This document shows, one piece after another, positions 32,748-42,339 of a DNA stretch of 64,000 bases. The translations under genes and the position numbers were made by a program. Source of the DNA: Desulfuromonadales bacterium (lineage in GTDB: Bacteria > Desulfobacterota > Desulfuromonadia > Geobacterales > Pseudopelobacteraceae); NCBI GenBank assembly GCA_013349405.1, contig DUZS01000005.1, positions 1-64,000 on the forward strand, read 5' to 3'. The notes below the pieces were generated by a model, which saw only the letters and a program-made list of their open reading frames with translations, was not told the origin of the DNA and ran no database searches. Numbering within the stretch: position 1 is the stretch's first letter; the number at the start of each line of letters is the position of its first letter.

Positions 32748-33518
32748 ATGAATAAGTATGTCTTATTGTCGCTTTCCTGCGTTATTGCACTCTCTACTGT
32801 AACGGTCGCCTCGGCCACACCCGATAAGGCGGCAACTCCTGCAACGGCTCCTGCTGCTGATAAAGCTGCTCAACCGGCAGCGGTACCTCTCGCCGGAAAG
32901 GTTCTCGAAACTATGGATAGCGGTGGCTATACCTATGTGTATCTTGAGAAGAAAGGCGGAGAAAAAGTCTGGGTTGCAACTGCGGCAACTCCGGTTAAAG
33001 TCGGCTCCCAGATGACTTTCAAGGGTGGCGCGGAGATGTTCAACTTTGAGAGCAAGAGTCTGAAACGAACATTCGACAAGATTGTTTTTGCCGACGCCGC
33101 AGTTTCTGACACACCAATCAAAGATGGCACCTCTTACAAAGGCAAGAGTACATCCGGCGGGAGCAAGGCAGCTGCAGCAACTAAAGATGGGAAAATCTCA
33201 GTAGCCAAAGCGAGCGGTGCAAATGCCTACACGGTTCAGGAAATTTTTACTAACAGCGCCAAACTGAACAAGAAAAAAGTTGTCGTGAAAGGCAAAGTCG
33301 TCAAGGTGTCGGCCGGAATCATGGGGCGAAACTGGATCCATATTCAGGATGGGACCGGCAGTCAGACCAAAAAAACCCATAATCTTGTCTGTACATCAAA
33401 GGATTCGGCAGAGGTGGATGACGTCGTAACGATAAGCGGGATCCTTGCCAAAGATAAGGATTTTGGCGGCGGCTACAAGTACGACGCTATTGTTGAAGAA
33501 TCGACAGTCAGGAAATAA
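32748..33518 (+). CDS. Secreted protein with two OB-fold (NrfJ-like) domains
   Basis: 256 residues from the ATG at 32748 (aaagggga seven bases upstream; a longer frame to 32682 is unlikely). A signal peptide (about 1-24) and an Ala/Pro-rich linker precede two OB-like domains: about 48-110 (GKVLETMDSGGYTYVYLEKK, KVWVA) and about 155-255 (KLNKKKVVVKGKVVKVS, GRNWIHIQDGTGS). These match exported OB-fold proteins seen beside nitrite-reductase and c-type cytochrome genes. Partner unknown. Confidence 0.8.
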   Translation: MNKYVLLSLSCVIALSTVTVASATPDKAATPATAPAADKAAQPAAVPLAGKVLETMDSGGYTYVYLEKKGGEKVWVATAATPVKVGSQMTFKGGAEMFNFESKSLKRTFDKIVFADAAVSDTPIKDGTSYKGKSTSGGSKAAAATKDGKISVAKASGANAYTVQEIFTNSAKLNKKKVVVKGKVVKVSAGIMGRNWIHIQDGTGSQTKKTHNLVCTSKDSAEVDDVVTISGILAKDKDFGGGYKYDAIVEESTVRK

Positions 33519-33547
33519 CTGAATTTCAGCAAAGAATTTCCCCTGGC

Positions 33548-33640
33548 GTAGGGGCGACAGCACGGTTTTATTGTGCTTCGCCCTTGTCGGCAGAGAGATC
33601 AAAGGCGGGCAAAGCAGATGAACCTTGCTTTGCCCCTACC
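33548..33640. repeat. Bipartite hairpin repeat before the methyltransferase gene
   Basis: Outer arms gtaggggcga and tgcccctacc, with two internal hairpins: ggggcga..gcac / gtgcttcgccc (33551-33583) and a perfect gggcaaagca / tgctttgccc (33607-33635). It looks like a dispersed MITE-type repeat. It lies within the longer possible reading frame of the next gene but outside its likely true start. Confidence 0.65.
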
Positions 33641-33676
33641 AATCGCAGGTATTTTATCTGCTGGAAATCCGCTAAA

Positions 33677-34765
33677 GTGACTACTGCCAATCCGGTACAG
33701 GCACATTACGAAAACTACCCCTATCCGTCCTACCCTCTGATCGCCTCAGTACGGCGCTGCGATACTTACGCACTCAATCTGAAAGCCCTCTGGGCGCGAT
33801 TTAACCATGTACTTCCTCCTGTTGAAGCGGAAAAAATACTGATTGCGGGATGTGGCACCTTTGCTCCATATCCGATGGCCGTTGCCAATCCTGACGTGCC
33901 GATTATCGCCCTTGACCTCTCGGAGAAAAGCCTGCGGCGGGCACGATGGCACTGTCTGCTGCATGGCAGACGCAACGTCACTTTTCACTGCGGCGATCTG
34001 GATGGACAACATGGTATCGCTGGTCATTTCGGGTTGATAGATTGCTATGGGGTACTACACCACCTGGAGAAACCTCTGGCCGGTTTGAAAGCTTTGGCAG
34101 GTCATCTTGTACCGGGCGGCATTTTGAGAATCATGCTTTACAGCCGCTATGCCCGGCGGGAAGAGGAGTCTATCCGGCGAGCTTTCAGGCTGCTTGGCAT
34201 ACGCTCTCCCGATCGAGCCCGTCAGTTGCTGCGCAAGGCCGCACCGGGATCACGTCTTGCCGACTTTATGGCGGTATCCGACGAGGCGGCAACGGTTTCG
34301 GGTCTTGCGGATGCTCTTCTCCACCCACGCGTAACGACCTACCGGATTGATGAATTGCTTGAGATGATCACTCAAGCGGGGCTGGAACCACTCCTGTTCG
34401 CTCACCGGGGAGCTCTGGAGGATCCGGTAGAGGAAATTCGGCGGCTCAGAATGCTTGAGAAAGATCAACAATCTCCCGGCAACTTTGTCCTCTATCTCGG
34501 CAAAAAAGGTACGCTGAAGGCTGCCAATGGCGGTGACAGCGTTGTTGTTCTGAACCCCTGTATCGTTTCGCCGGTTAGCCGGATATCGCTTGGAACTGTG
34601 CAGATCAATGCCCGGATCGGTTGCAGTAATCCGGTTCTCAACGGCCGCAGCAAACGCTTTTTACGGAATTTTGTCACCCCGGTCCTCCGCAGTTCTGTCA
34701 CTGGAGAAGATGCGGAACTGGTTGAAGTATACAAACGGCTTCTTTTTTTAGTGGAGTACGTATGA
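33677..34765 (+). CDS. Class I SAM-dependent methyltransferase
   Basis: 362 residues from the GTG at 33677, starting just before QAHYENYPYPSYP. The longer frame to 33584 would translate the preceding hairpin repeat. SAM-binding motif I is ILIAGCGTFAPYP, with acidic loop IIALDLSEKSL and CGDLDG. HYENYPYP is the N-terminal helix of methyltransferases with HYEENPYPRW-like openings. The C-terminal 80 residues form an added domain. Substrate unknown. Its stop overlaps by four bases (ATGA) with a 42-residue open frame carried by the next element. Confidence 0.82.
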   Translation: MTTANPVQAHYENYPYPSYPLIASVRRCDTYALNLKALWARFNHVLPPVEAEKILIAGCGTFAPYPMAVANPDVPIIALDLSEKSLRRARWHCLLHGRRNVTFHCGDLDGQHGIAGHFGLIDCYGVLHHLEKPLAGLKALAGHLVPGGILRIMLYSRYARREEESIRRAFRLLGIRSPDRARQLLRKAAPGSRLADFMAVSDEAATVSGLADALLHPRVTTYRIDELLEMITQAGLEPLLFAHRGALEDPVEEIRRLRMLEKDQQSPGNFVLYLGKKGTLKAANGGDSVVVLNPCIVSPVSRISLGTVQINARIGCSNPVLNGRSKRFLRNFVTPVLRSSVTGEDAELVEVYKRLLFLVEYV

Positions 34766-34780
34766 GCTGCTCTATATACA

Positions 34781-34895
34781 AATTCTCAATCAAGAGTGAT
34801 ATCAAGGCGGCGAGGATTGAGGCGACGAAGGCATACAACCAGTATGTTGAGGAGCCGAAGACGAGCCAACGAAGAGAGCGCCTTGATTGAGAATT
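34781..34895. repeat. MITE-like element with 14-base terminal inverted repeats
   Basis: A 115-base element with perfect ends aattctcaatcaag (34781-34794) and cttgattgagaatt (34882-34895). It spans the gap between the methyltransferase gene and lptD. An open frame of 42 codons (34762-34890) starts in an ATGA overlap with the methyltransferase stop and ends just before the right arm. A 32-base solo end, inverted, occurs at 42171-42202. Confidence 0.75.
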
Positions 34896-34899
34896 GGAA

Positions 34900-37014
34900 T
34901 TATAATCCGGCAAGATTGAAGTGAATCGAAAATGAATTATTCCCGGGACGCTGGTGGACGGAAAGATCCACGCTCCAGCATTTATGACGATATTCTACGG
35001 AGGAGAGCGACTCAAGAAAATCGTGGCTGTCTAAGGAATAGCGGATGGAGTAGGAAAGCTTGAGTGGTGTAACCAGCTTTGTTGCAAATCGCCCTTCAAT
35101 ATATTCAACCCCGTCCCGGGGCAGGGCAGGGACTGGGCCGGATAGTGGAGAGGGCGTTGATCTGGCCATCTGGTAGCCTGCGCCGAGAGAATTTCCCTGC
35201 CGGTCGTCAACATCAATACCCGCTGCAGTCGTTGACAGATATTTATTGTAGAGGTTATAGCGGCAATCAAAGGTAAAACGAACCAGTGTGCTCAGCCAGG
35301 TATCTGTCTCCACAATCAGATCACTCCAGGGACGCTGGCTGTAAACCGGAGTCAGCAGGTCACGCCGTTCGCCGGAAAAAAGATAGTCTGCGCCAAGCGC
35401 AACTCTCGAAATATCACGATATTCAGTTGACTCTCCTGAGACAAATTTCCCGGAAATTACATTGGTAATAGAGAACCCTCCAGCATTCTGCGTGATCATC
35501 CGATCGGTGTAATCATAATAGGGAAGTCGCTGCTGATCATGCTCCGGTATGAAATTGTAGCGGAGTTCCGGGATGATTTCATGCCGGACTTTTTGTAATG
35601 TTGAGTACCCGGCATCATACACCCGGGTCAGCGATGTTGATATGCGCCCGCCCGCTTCCGGCAGCAGGTCGGTGTCGCTAGTCCGGATTTTGCTGCTGTC
35701 GCGATTGTCGGTGACATAGCCTCTTACATGGAGACCGGTATACAGTTGCGTTTGCAGCACGTCGCTTTTATACGGGTATATGGTGATGCGGGGAAACAGG
35801 TGCAGGCGCTGACCACGTGGGGCTGTTTCTCGGTAGAGGTTTTCCATGGTACCGTCAAAATCAACATAGAGCGGCGCTGAGAACAGCCGCTGTCGTACCG
35901 TTGCGCCGCCAAGCGATGGTAAAGCCTGAAGCGTGGCTTTGTTGTCGTTGGTATAAAGATTATCGCTATAGCGCAGGTAGGACGTCAGGGCATAATTATG
36001 CCATATATTCAGGGTGTTGATTGTTGTGTCACTCGATTGACGGTTGTAATCGCCAACTTTCTCACCATAATCGCTTAAAAATGTTGAGTCACTGGTCAGA
36101 TTAACGTTCAAACGGAGATTTGCATCAGGGGAAAAAATTTCTTTGTGCTCCTGGGAGAGGGACCACCGCCATCGGTCCTCCATCTTGTCATAGATCTGAT
36201 ATGTATTGATATGCCCTTCACTGCCGCGCGTGCGGATGTAGCGATAATTGAGCGAGGTTCCTACCCCGCGAAGCGACATTAAATAGATATCCAGCTGAAG
36301 ATCCTGACTTGGAGAAATCACCAGGTAGAGCGGTATATCGAGTTTGACACCCTGTTTCTGGGATTTACTTAAATTTGGCCGAAGAAGCCCGGATGTTTTC
36401 CCGTCAAGAACAGGAAAGGCCATCCAGGGGAGATAAAGCACGGGCATGTCCTTTACATAGAAGATGACATTACGTCCTGTTGCATAACCGTTCAATTTGG
36501 CACTCATCGTACTGGAGCTGAATTTCCAGAAAGGATCCGGCAGATCACAGGAGGTTATCTCGGCGGATGTACCACTATACTCGGTTTCATTGAGCCGAAT
36601 AAGCTTTTCCGCCATGATGGTTATGCCTGAGTCAGGCTTTCCCGGGATGACGCTTGTCCCTGAAAGAGGAGCCTTGAGGAGCCCCGGACCAATTTCCGCC
36701 CGGCCGGTATCGATGTTCATAACCAGAGCTTCTCCCGTCAGGACGGCAGCGTCCTTTGACAGAATAACGGAACCGTTTGCGTACAGCATGTGTGTCGTCG
36801 CTTCGTACCTGATCCTGTCGGCAGCAAGGGTCTGACCCTGCCAGCGTGCAACGACATGGCCTTCGGCAGTATACACTTCTGCGTTTTGATCCTGGCTCAT
36901 CGTGTCGGCATTTATATGTACGTTGCCATCAGAAAGTGCAGGCTCATCAGCAGAGCAAACAGCTGCCCGGCAGGCGATAACAAAGAATATGAGGAGATAA
37001 TTGATAAACTTCAT
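34900..37014 (-). CDS. lptD: LPS-assembly protein LptD
   Basis: 704-residue outer-membrane translocon that places lipopolysaccharide in the outer leaflet with LptE. A signal peptide (about 1-22) leads into an LptA-like OstA domain (about 30-190: VHINADTMSQD, VYTAEGHVVARW). The remaining 500 residues are a beta-barrel (YRYIRTRGSEG, LSYSIRYSLDS and a terminal IHFNLAGL). No Cys pair pattern typical of enterobacterial LptD is obvious. The stop codon abuts the MITE-like element. folC lies directly upstream on the same strand. Confidence 0.92.
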   Translation of the reverse strand: MKFINYLLIFFVIACRAAVCSADEPALSDGNVHINADTMSQDQNAEVYTAEGHVVARWQGQTLAADRIRYEATTHMLYANGSVILSKDAAVLTGEALVMNIDTGRAEIGPGLLKAPLSGTSVIPGKPDSGITIMAEKLIRLNETEYSGTSAEITSCDLPDPFWKFSSSTMSAKLNGYATGRNVIFYVKDMPVLYLPWMAFPVLDGKTSGLLRPNLSKSQKQGVKLDIPLYLVISPSQDLQLDIYLMSLRGVGTSLNYRYIRTRGSEGHINTYQIYDKMEDRWRWSLSQEHKEIFSPDANLRLNVNLTSDSTFLSDYGEKVGDYNRQSSDTTINTLNIWHNYALTSYLRYSDNLYTNDNKATLQALPSLGGATVRQRLFSAPLYVDFDGTMENLYRETAPRGQRLHLFPRITIYPYKSDVLQTQLYTGLHVRGYVTDNRDSSKIRTSDTDLLPEAGGRISTSLTRVYDAGYSTLQKVRHEIIPELRYNFIPEHDQQRLPYYDYTDRMITQNAGGFSITNVISGKFVSGESTEYRDISRVALGADYLFSGERRDLLTPVYSQRPWSDLIVETDTWLSTLVRFTFDCRYNLYNKYLSTTAAGIDVDDRQGNSLGAGYQMARSTPSPLSGPVPALPRDGVEYIEGRFATKLVTPLKLSYSIRYSLDSHDFLESLSSVEYRHKCWSVDLSVHQRPGNNSFSIHFNLAGL

Positions 37015-37021
37015 TCAGCGT

Positions 37022-38299
37022 TCATCCCCTGATTCCGGCATAATCTACCTGCTCAAGCCATGCTTTAACTTCACCAACGACAAACAACGAACCGCAGACC
37101 AGAATGAGATCGTTTGCCGATGCCAGCCCACGGGCTCTGCTGACACCTGCAACGGCAGTGCCGCATGGCTCGGATTCAACCCCCTGGGTCCTGAAAAACC
37201 GGCTGAGAACAACATCTTTCATGGATCGATCAATGGCCGGTGTGACGGTATAAATACTCTCAACAAGCGGCAGTAATGGCGCATATATTTGCTCGACGTC
37301 CTTGTCTTCGCAGACACCGGTTACCATGAGCAGCCGTGCATAGGAGTAATCCTTCAGCGCTTCAGCCAGTGCCGCCCCTCCGGCCGGGTTATGAGCTCCA
37401 TCAAGTAACAGCCGGGGCGTGCCCGCTATCAGCTCCATTCGGCCCGGCCACTCGGCCCTGGCAATTCCTTTCGAGAAAGCTGCGGGAGCGATCTTCGTAC
37501 CTCCTGTTTCAAGGGTTTCTGCTGCAGCAAGTGCAAGGGCCGCATTGATCGCCTGATAGCGGCCGGAAATGCCGGGGGTGAGCGGTTGTAACGACCGGTA
37601 TAAGCCGTGATAGGTGAGGGTATGATCGGGGTTCCAGGCGGCGGAAAAATTTGTGCCGAACGTCGTAAGGGTCGATGCAGTACTGTGGCACTGCTTTACA
37701 ATCGCGAGGCGGACCGCGTGGGGTTGTTCTGCACAGATCACGGGAGTGCGTGGTTTAATAATCCCGGCCTTTTCCGTGGCGATCTCTTTGAGAGTGGTGC
37801 CGAGATACTCGGCGTGATCGATGGCAATCGGGGTGAGGATGGTCATCTCGCCATTAAAAGCGGCGGTCGCATCAGAGCGGCCACCCATCCCCGCTTCCAT
37901 AATTGCGAACTCGACCTGCTCTTCACAGAAAATATATGCCGCCAGTGCCGTCGTTATCTCAAAAAAAGTTGCTTCGTCCGGGGCGGCTTCCAGCACGCTA
38001 TTCAGCCTTTGCGCGAGTTTTTCGGCGGCATATTCCTCACCGTTTATTCTGAACCGTTCGGTAAAGCGGACCAGATGAGGGGAGCTGAACTGGGCAACCG
38101 TATGACCGGCCTGGCAGAGAATGCTGGAGAGAAAAGCCGATGTAGAGCCCTTGCCGTTGGTGCCGACAACATGAATGGTGCGGAATTTTTCCTCGGGATT
38201 GCCGAGGCGCTTGAGCAGAGTGCCTACCCTGTCGACGCCAGGCCGTATACCAAATCGCCGACGGGCGTACAGCCTTTCCAGCACAGCTGTCAAAGGCAT
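37022..38299 (-). CDS. folC: Bifunctional folylpolyglutamate/dihydrofolate synthase
   Basis: 425 residues. Adds glutamates to folates and/or makes dihydrofolate from dihydropteroate. The P-loop is VVGTNGKGSTSAFL (about 43-56). FSSPHLVRFTERFRING, EAGMGGRSDATAAF, TPIAIDHAEYLG and LLDGAHNPAG are all conserved Mur-ligase-family blocks. It starts one base from the accD stop and ends seven bases from the lptD start, in a trpA-accD-folC-lptD run. Confidence 0.95.
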   Translation of the reverse strand: MPLTAVLERLYARRRFGIRPGVDRVGTLLKRLGNPEEKFRTIHVVGTNGKGSTSAFLSSILCQAGHTVAQFSSPHLVRFTERFRINGEEYAAEKLAQRLNSVLEAAPDEATFFEITTALAAYIFCEEQVEFAIMEAGMGGRSDATAAFNGEMTILTPIAIDHAEYLGTTLKEIATEKAGIIKPRTPVICAEQPHAVRLAIVKQCHSTASTLTTFGTNFSAAWNPDHTLTYHGLYRSLQPLTPGISGRYQAINAALALAAAETLETGGTKIAPAAFSKGIARAEWPGRMELIAGTPRLLLDGAHNPAGGAALAEALKDYSYARLLMVTGVCEDKDVEQIYAPLLPLVESIYTVTPAIDRSMKDVVLSRFFRTQGVESEPCGTAVAGVSRARGLASANDLILVCGSLFVVGEVKAWLEQVDYAGIRG

Positions 38300-38300
38300 G

Positions 38301-39155
38301 TCAGGCGGCAGGACGATGGAGCATTTTCAGCAGGGAAGCTAGTTTGCCGCGCATTTCCGGGCGAGGGATAATAGCATCGATCATACCATGATCCAGTAAG
38401 TATTCCGCACGTTGAAAGCCTTCCGGAAGTTTCTGCCGGATGGTCTGTTCAATGACACGCGGGCCGGCAAAGCCGATCAGTGCTTTCGGTTCGGAAATAT
38501 TGATGTCTCCGAGCATGGCGAAGCTGGCGGTGACGCCGCCGGTCGTAGGGTCGGTCAGCAGCGACACAAAGGGGATACCGGCTCTTTTAAGCTTGGCCAG
38601 GGCAGCAGATGTCTTGGCCATCTGCATAAGGGAGAGGATGCTCTCCTGCATACGCGCCCCGCCGGAAGCTGAAATGATAATCACCGGCTGGCATTTCTGC
38701 AGGCCGCGTTCGATTGAGCGGGTAATTTTTTCACCGACCACGCTGCCCATGCTGCCGCCCATAAAGGAAAAATCGAAGCAGGATACCTGTACCGGCAGCT
38801 CTTCGATAGAGCCTTCGACACAAATTACCGCATCTTTCGAGCCTCCTTTGGCAAGGGCGGCGTCAATACGGTCCTGATAGCTTTTGGCGTCTTTGAATTG
38901 AAGAAAATCGACTGATGTCATATCGGCGTCATACTCCTGCCAGACTCCGTCGTCAAGGAGTGCTTCGAGGCGCTTGCGTGCAGAAATACGGTAATGGTGG
39001 CCACACTTCGGGCAGACCTGGAGGTTGGCCTCTATATCCTTGCTTAACAGCGTTTCGGAACACCCCGGGCATTTTACCCACATCCCGTCAGGAAATGTGA
39101 CCTTGTTACCGCCCGATCTTTCTATACTTGTTTTTTCCTTGGTAAACCAGCTCAT
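38301..39155 (-). CDS. accD: Acetyl-CoA carboxylase carboxyltransferase beta subunit
   Basis: 285 residues from the ATG at 39155 (gaggcc upstream; a longer frame to 39197 overlaps trpA). Zinc finger CPGC ... CPKC at about 29-51, then the carboxyltransferase fold with SFMGGSMGSVVGEKI, SASGGARMQESILSLMQMAKT and TDPTTGGVTASFAMLGD. With AccA it transfers carboxyl from biotin to acetyl-CoA, the first step of fatty acid synthesis. The position between trpA and folC is a common arrangement in this group. Confidence 0.95.
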   Translation of the reverse strand: MSWFTKEKTSIERSGGNKVTFPDGMWVKCPGCSETLLSKDIEANLQVCPKCGHHYRISARKRLEALLDDGVWQEYDADMTSVDFLQFKDAKSYQDRIDAALAKGGSKDAVICVEGSIEELPVQVSCFDFSFMGGSMGSVVGEKITRSIERGLQKCQPVIIISASGGARMQESILSLMQMAKTSAALAKLKRAGIPFVSLLTDPTTGGVTASFAMLGDINISEPKALIGFAGPRVIEQTIRQKLPEGFQRAEYLLDHGMIDAIIPRPEMRGKLASLLKMLHRPAA

Positions 39156-39189
39156 AGATGGCCTCGTGTCTTTCGTAATTCTGAACTTG

Positions 39190-39981
39190 TTAAGCAATAG
39201 CTTGTTTCAAGCCTGCAACATAACTCCCAACCTTTTGTTTCAGTTCTTCCCCGGAAAGCTGTTCAAACAGTTTGACGATGGCACTGCCAACGACAATACC
39301 GTCAGCAAGTTTTCCTACTTCAGCTGCCTGCTCAGGGGTGGATATGCCGAACCCGGCCATGACCGGGAGCGATATGGCTTGATTTACTCTGGCCAGTTCT
39401 TGCGCCAGTGAGGTCGAAACCGATGTTCTGGTTCCGGTTACTCCGGTTACCGTAACATAATAGACAAAACCGCTGCCATGGCTTTCGACTGCAGCGATAC
39501 GCTCTGAGTCAGACGTTGGCGTAAGCAGAAAGATCACATCGATGCCATACAGCCGGGCCGGAACGGTCAATTCACTCGACTCTTCCGGCGGCATGTCAAC
39601 CAGCAGGATACCATCAACCCCGGCATCAGACGCATCGCGGCAGAAACGGTCGAATCCGTATGCATGAACAGGATTAAGGTAACCCATCAGGATAATCGGT
39701 ATTTCACAGCGTGTACGCACCCTCTTTACCAGCTCCAGGATGCCATGAAGAGTCGTTCCGGCGTTGAGCGCCCGCTCTGAGGAGCGTTGAATTGTCGGTC
39801 CGTCTGCCATCGGGTCTGAAAAAGGGACGCCAAGTTCAATAACGTCAGCCCCGGAATGCTCAAGCAGCTGAATCATCTCTTCCGTTACGGCAAGGTCAGG
39901 ATCTCCGGCGGTGATAAACGTTACCAGGGCCTTTGAGCCGTCTGTGTGAAGTGCGGCGAATCGTGCGGCAAGTCTACTCAT
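39190..39981 (-). CDS. trpA: Tryptophan synthase alpha subunit
   Basis: 263 residues; releases indole from indole-3-glycerol phosphate. The catalytic Glu lies in [17 protein letters not shown] and the Asp in [23 protein letters not shown] and [10 protein letters not shown] are conserved. The trpF-trpB2-trpB genes are 16 kb away on the other strand, so the trp operon is split here: trpA travels with accD and folC. Confidence 0.96.
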   Translation of the reverse strand: MSRLAARFAALHTDGSKALVTFITAGDPDLAVTEEMIQLLEHSGADVIELGVPFSDPMADGPTIQRSSERALNAGTTLHGILELVKRVRTRCEIPIILMGYLNPVHAYGFDRFCRDASDAGVDGILLVDMPPEESSELTVPARLYGIDVIFLLTPTSDSERIAAVESHGSGFVYYVTVTGVTGTRTSVSTSLAQELARVNQAISLPVMAGFGISTPEQAAEVGKLADGIVVGSAIVKLFEQLSGEELKQKVGSYVAGLKQAIA

Positions 39982-39997
39982 ATGTATGCGTAACCGG

Positions 39998-42157
39998 TTA
40001 GATGGTAAAACCGGTCATCTCCTTCTCAAGCAGATAAATCTGCTGTGTCAGATCGGTCACGGCAGAATTCATCACCGCTGTGGCACGACTATTTGCGTTT
40101 GTAGCCCCTTCAATATTGCTGACAGATTTTACGATCAGGTCACTGCTGTCGACCTGAATGCGACATGCTTCACGAATCTGACCGACCATTGAGGTCACAT
40201 TTTCATTCGAACGGGCAATCATGCTGCTGGCTCGGCTCTGTTCACGGGTTGACGTGCGCAGGTGGACGGTGAGATTTTTCATCCGCTCAACCGCTGCCGA
40301 TATCATCTCGGTTTCCCGGGAGTGCTCTCGAGATGAAGCGGCTATACTGCTTACCATGCATTCAACACTTTCCATCGCTTCATGTATACTTTGGCTGCCT
40401 CGCGCCTGCTCCAGAGTTGTCCTGGCAATCTCAGCAACCTGGGCACCGGCACGCTCAGCTCCTGAAACTATTTTTTCAAGTGCGGTTCCGGAGCGTTGCG
40501 ACAATTTTTCTCCTGCGGCGATACTTACCTCGGCCTGGCTGATCGAGGCGACCGCACGCTGTGTCTCTTCCTGAACGCCTCGTATGACCGATGCTATTTG
40601 CCGGGTAGAACTTCTGGTGCGTTCAGACAGTTCACGAATCTCCTCGGCAACCACCGCAAAGCCCTTCCCCTGTTCACCGGCCTGAGCTGCGATGATGGCG
40701 GCATTGAGCGCCAAAAGATGTGTCTGTTCGGCAACATCATCAATCACCAGCAAAATAGTGCCGATGTCTTTTACGCGCAATGAAAGGGTTTCAACAACTT
40801 CCGAAGTTGTCTGCGAAGAGGACCTGATCGCCTGCATGCCGTCAATTGCCTCGAGAACTGCTTTTTTGCCGAACTCTGCGTCGCTCCGCACTGCTTCAGA
40901 AATGGCGGCGGAATCCATGGCATTTTTCTCTACCTGTTTGATTGTCGCGTCCATCTCGGCAATGGAAGAGGCTGTTGATGTGGAGGCGTCGAGTAAATTG
41001 ATGATGTTTGTGCCGATCTCTTTAATTGAGAGGGTAATCTGGGTAATGGAGGAGCTGACCTCTTCGACATTTTCTGCCAGCCTTTCGGCACCTATAGCGA
41101 TCTCTTCGATGGTTGCAGCCATCTCAAGCGAAGAGGCAGAGGTGTCTGTTGTTGAATCAGAGAGTTTATCCATTCCGCCATATATTTCATGTACCGATTC
41201 TTTAATTTGTACTACAGCACGTGAGGTCTCCAGCACAAACCTTTCCTGCATCTGTGCCGAATGCACTGCCTGACGGGCGGTATTTTCCAGATTGTGGTCA
41301 ATTGAGGTGAGTACACCAGAGGCGGAACCGATGCGCGCAACCATGCTATGGAGATTCTCGGCCATATTATTCATGGCAGCAGCAAGATCAGCGGCTTCTC
41401 CGCCGCCGCGCACTTCAAGACGGGCATCCAGTTTACCGTCAGCCACAGCCTTGGCAAACTGGACACAGTACTTCAGCGGCCTGGTAATCGAGATGGTAAT
41501 GAAATATGAAAATACGGCGATCAGTCCAACAACGCCGGCCGTAATCGCAGCAGAAATTGCGGTCTTTTTTCTGATGCTTGCTGCCGCCTGTTCCTCCGTA
41601 GCGGTAACATCCTGGCGGATGCGTTCAACCATCTCAACAATAGCGTTGCTGAACGTACTGAACCGTTCTGCCTGGATCCCGGTCACCAGATAGCTGGCTT
41701 TTAGAATATCACCTTTTATGGCAGCGGGCAGTACCTCCTTCAGAAGTGCTGTCCGGTACTCGCTCCAGATGGCGCTTGCCTTGTTTATGGTCGTATGCTT
41801 GCCCGGTGATTCAACGGACTCCAGAACAATACCAAAATTGAGGTCAATATCGTTGGTGAGTTTTTTTATTGTGGTTATATTTTTATCGGCGGCTACAGGA
41901 TCGGCTTCCAGCATAAAGTTCTGGATCTCGCTGTTTATCTGAAAGAGGTCGGATTTCAGTAGGGCGATGCTTTCGAGCGCATCCTTGTCTTTTTGAATGG
42001 CTCGATAAACGGCACCACCAATTCTCACTTCATTTATCATAAAAAGACTGATAGCGGCAACCAGCAGAATGCCGGAAAACGCCGCTGCAGAAAGCAGTAC
42101 CATCTTGGTGCGAAGGGTGAGGCCGCTCGAATTATAGGAGTATGTTCTTCTCTCCAC
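39998..42157 (-). CDS. Methyl-accepting chemotaxis protein
   Basis: 719 residues from the GTG at 42157. A TTG at 42163 (721 residues) is directly after the ggag site, too close; the GTG has better spacing. A first TM (about 18-38), a four-helix periplasmic ligand domain (about 40-190), and a second TM (about 190-215) are followed by a HAMP domain. The long cytoplasmic coiled coil has the signalling tip [20 protein letters not shown]. No CheR/CheB pentapeptide tail is visible. A solo MITE-like end covers its upstream ribosome-binding region. Confidence 0.92.
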   Translation of the reverse strand: MERRTYSYNSSGLTLRTKMVLLSAAAFSGILLVAAISLFMINEVRIGGAVYRAIQKDKDALESIALLKSDLFQINSEIQNFMLEADPVAADKNITTIKKLTNDIDLNFGIVLESVESPGKHTTINKASAIWSEYRTALLKEVLPAAIKGDILKASYLVTGIQAERFSTFSNAIVEMVERIRQDVTATEEQAAASIRKKTAISAAITAGVVGLIAVFSYFITISITRPLKYCVQFAKAVADGKLDARLEVRGGGEAADLAAAMNNMAENLHSMVARIGSASGVLTSIDHNLENTARQAVHSAQMQERFVLETSRAVVQIKESVHEIYGGMDKLSDSTTDTSASSLEMAATIEEIAIGAERLAENVEEVSSSITQITLSIKEIGTNIINLLDASTSTASSIAEMDATIKQVEKNAMDSAAISEAVRSDAEFGKKAVLEAIDGMQAIRSSSQTTSEVVETLSLRVKDIGTILLVIDDVAEQTHLLALNAAIIAAQAGEQGKGFAVVAEEIRELSERTRSSTRQIASVIRGVQEETQRAVASISQAEVSIAAGEKLSQRSGTALEKIVSGAERAGAQVAEIARTTLEQARGSQSIHEAMESVECMVSSIAASSREHSRETEMISAAVERMKNLTVHLRTSTREQSRASSMIARSNENVTSMVGQIREACRIQVDSSDLIVKSVSNIEGATNANSRATAVMNSAVTDLTQQIYLLEKEMTGFTI

Positions 42158-42170
42158 AAACAACTCCTCT

Positions 42171-42202
42171 CCGCCTTGAGATCACTCTTGATTGAGAATT
42201 GG
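42171..42202. repeat. Solo end of the MITE-like element
   Basis: 32 bases that match, inverted, the left end of the element at 34779-34810 with only two mismatches. It contains the perfect 14-base terminal block cttgattgagaatt. The block lies directly before the chemoreceptor start, and its ggcgg-gagg part forms or borders the ribosome site. Confidence 0.7.
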
Positions 42203-42253
42203 TATAACAGGGTAACGTGCGAAAATGGATCTGTTGATAGAGGCGTCGCCATT

Positions 42254-42289
42254 AAAAAAGCCGCCCGACTATAGCAGAGCGGCAGCTTT
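42254..42289 (-). terminator. Terminator after the transglycosylase gene
   Basis: On the minus strand, stem agctgccgc / gcggc(t) is followed by a run of six T. It lies downstream of the stop at 42340. Confidence 0.65.
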
Positions 42290-42339
42290 CTTATCAAGAA
42301 AAAACACCTGTAGCAGTTGCCCGGAAGAGAGGCCTCCGA

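Noticed and set aside
37607-38371. 254-codon frame antisense to folC
   Set aside because: Shadow of folC; no ribosome site or domain.
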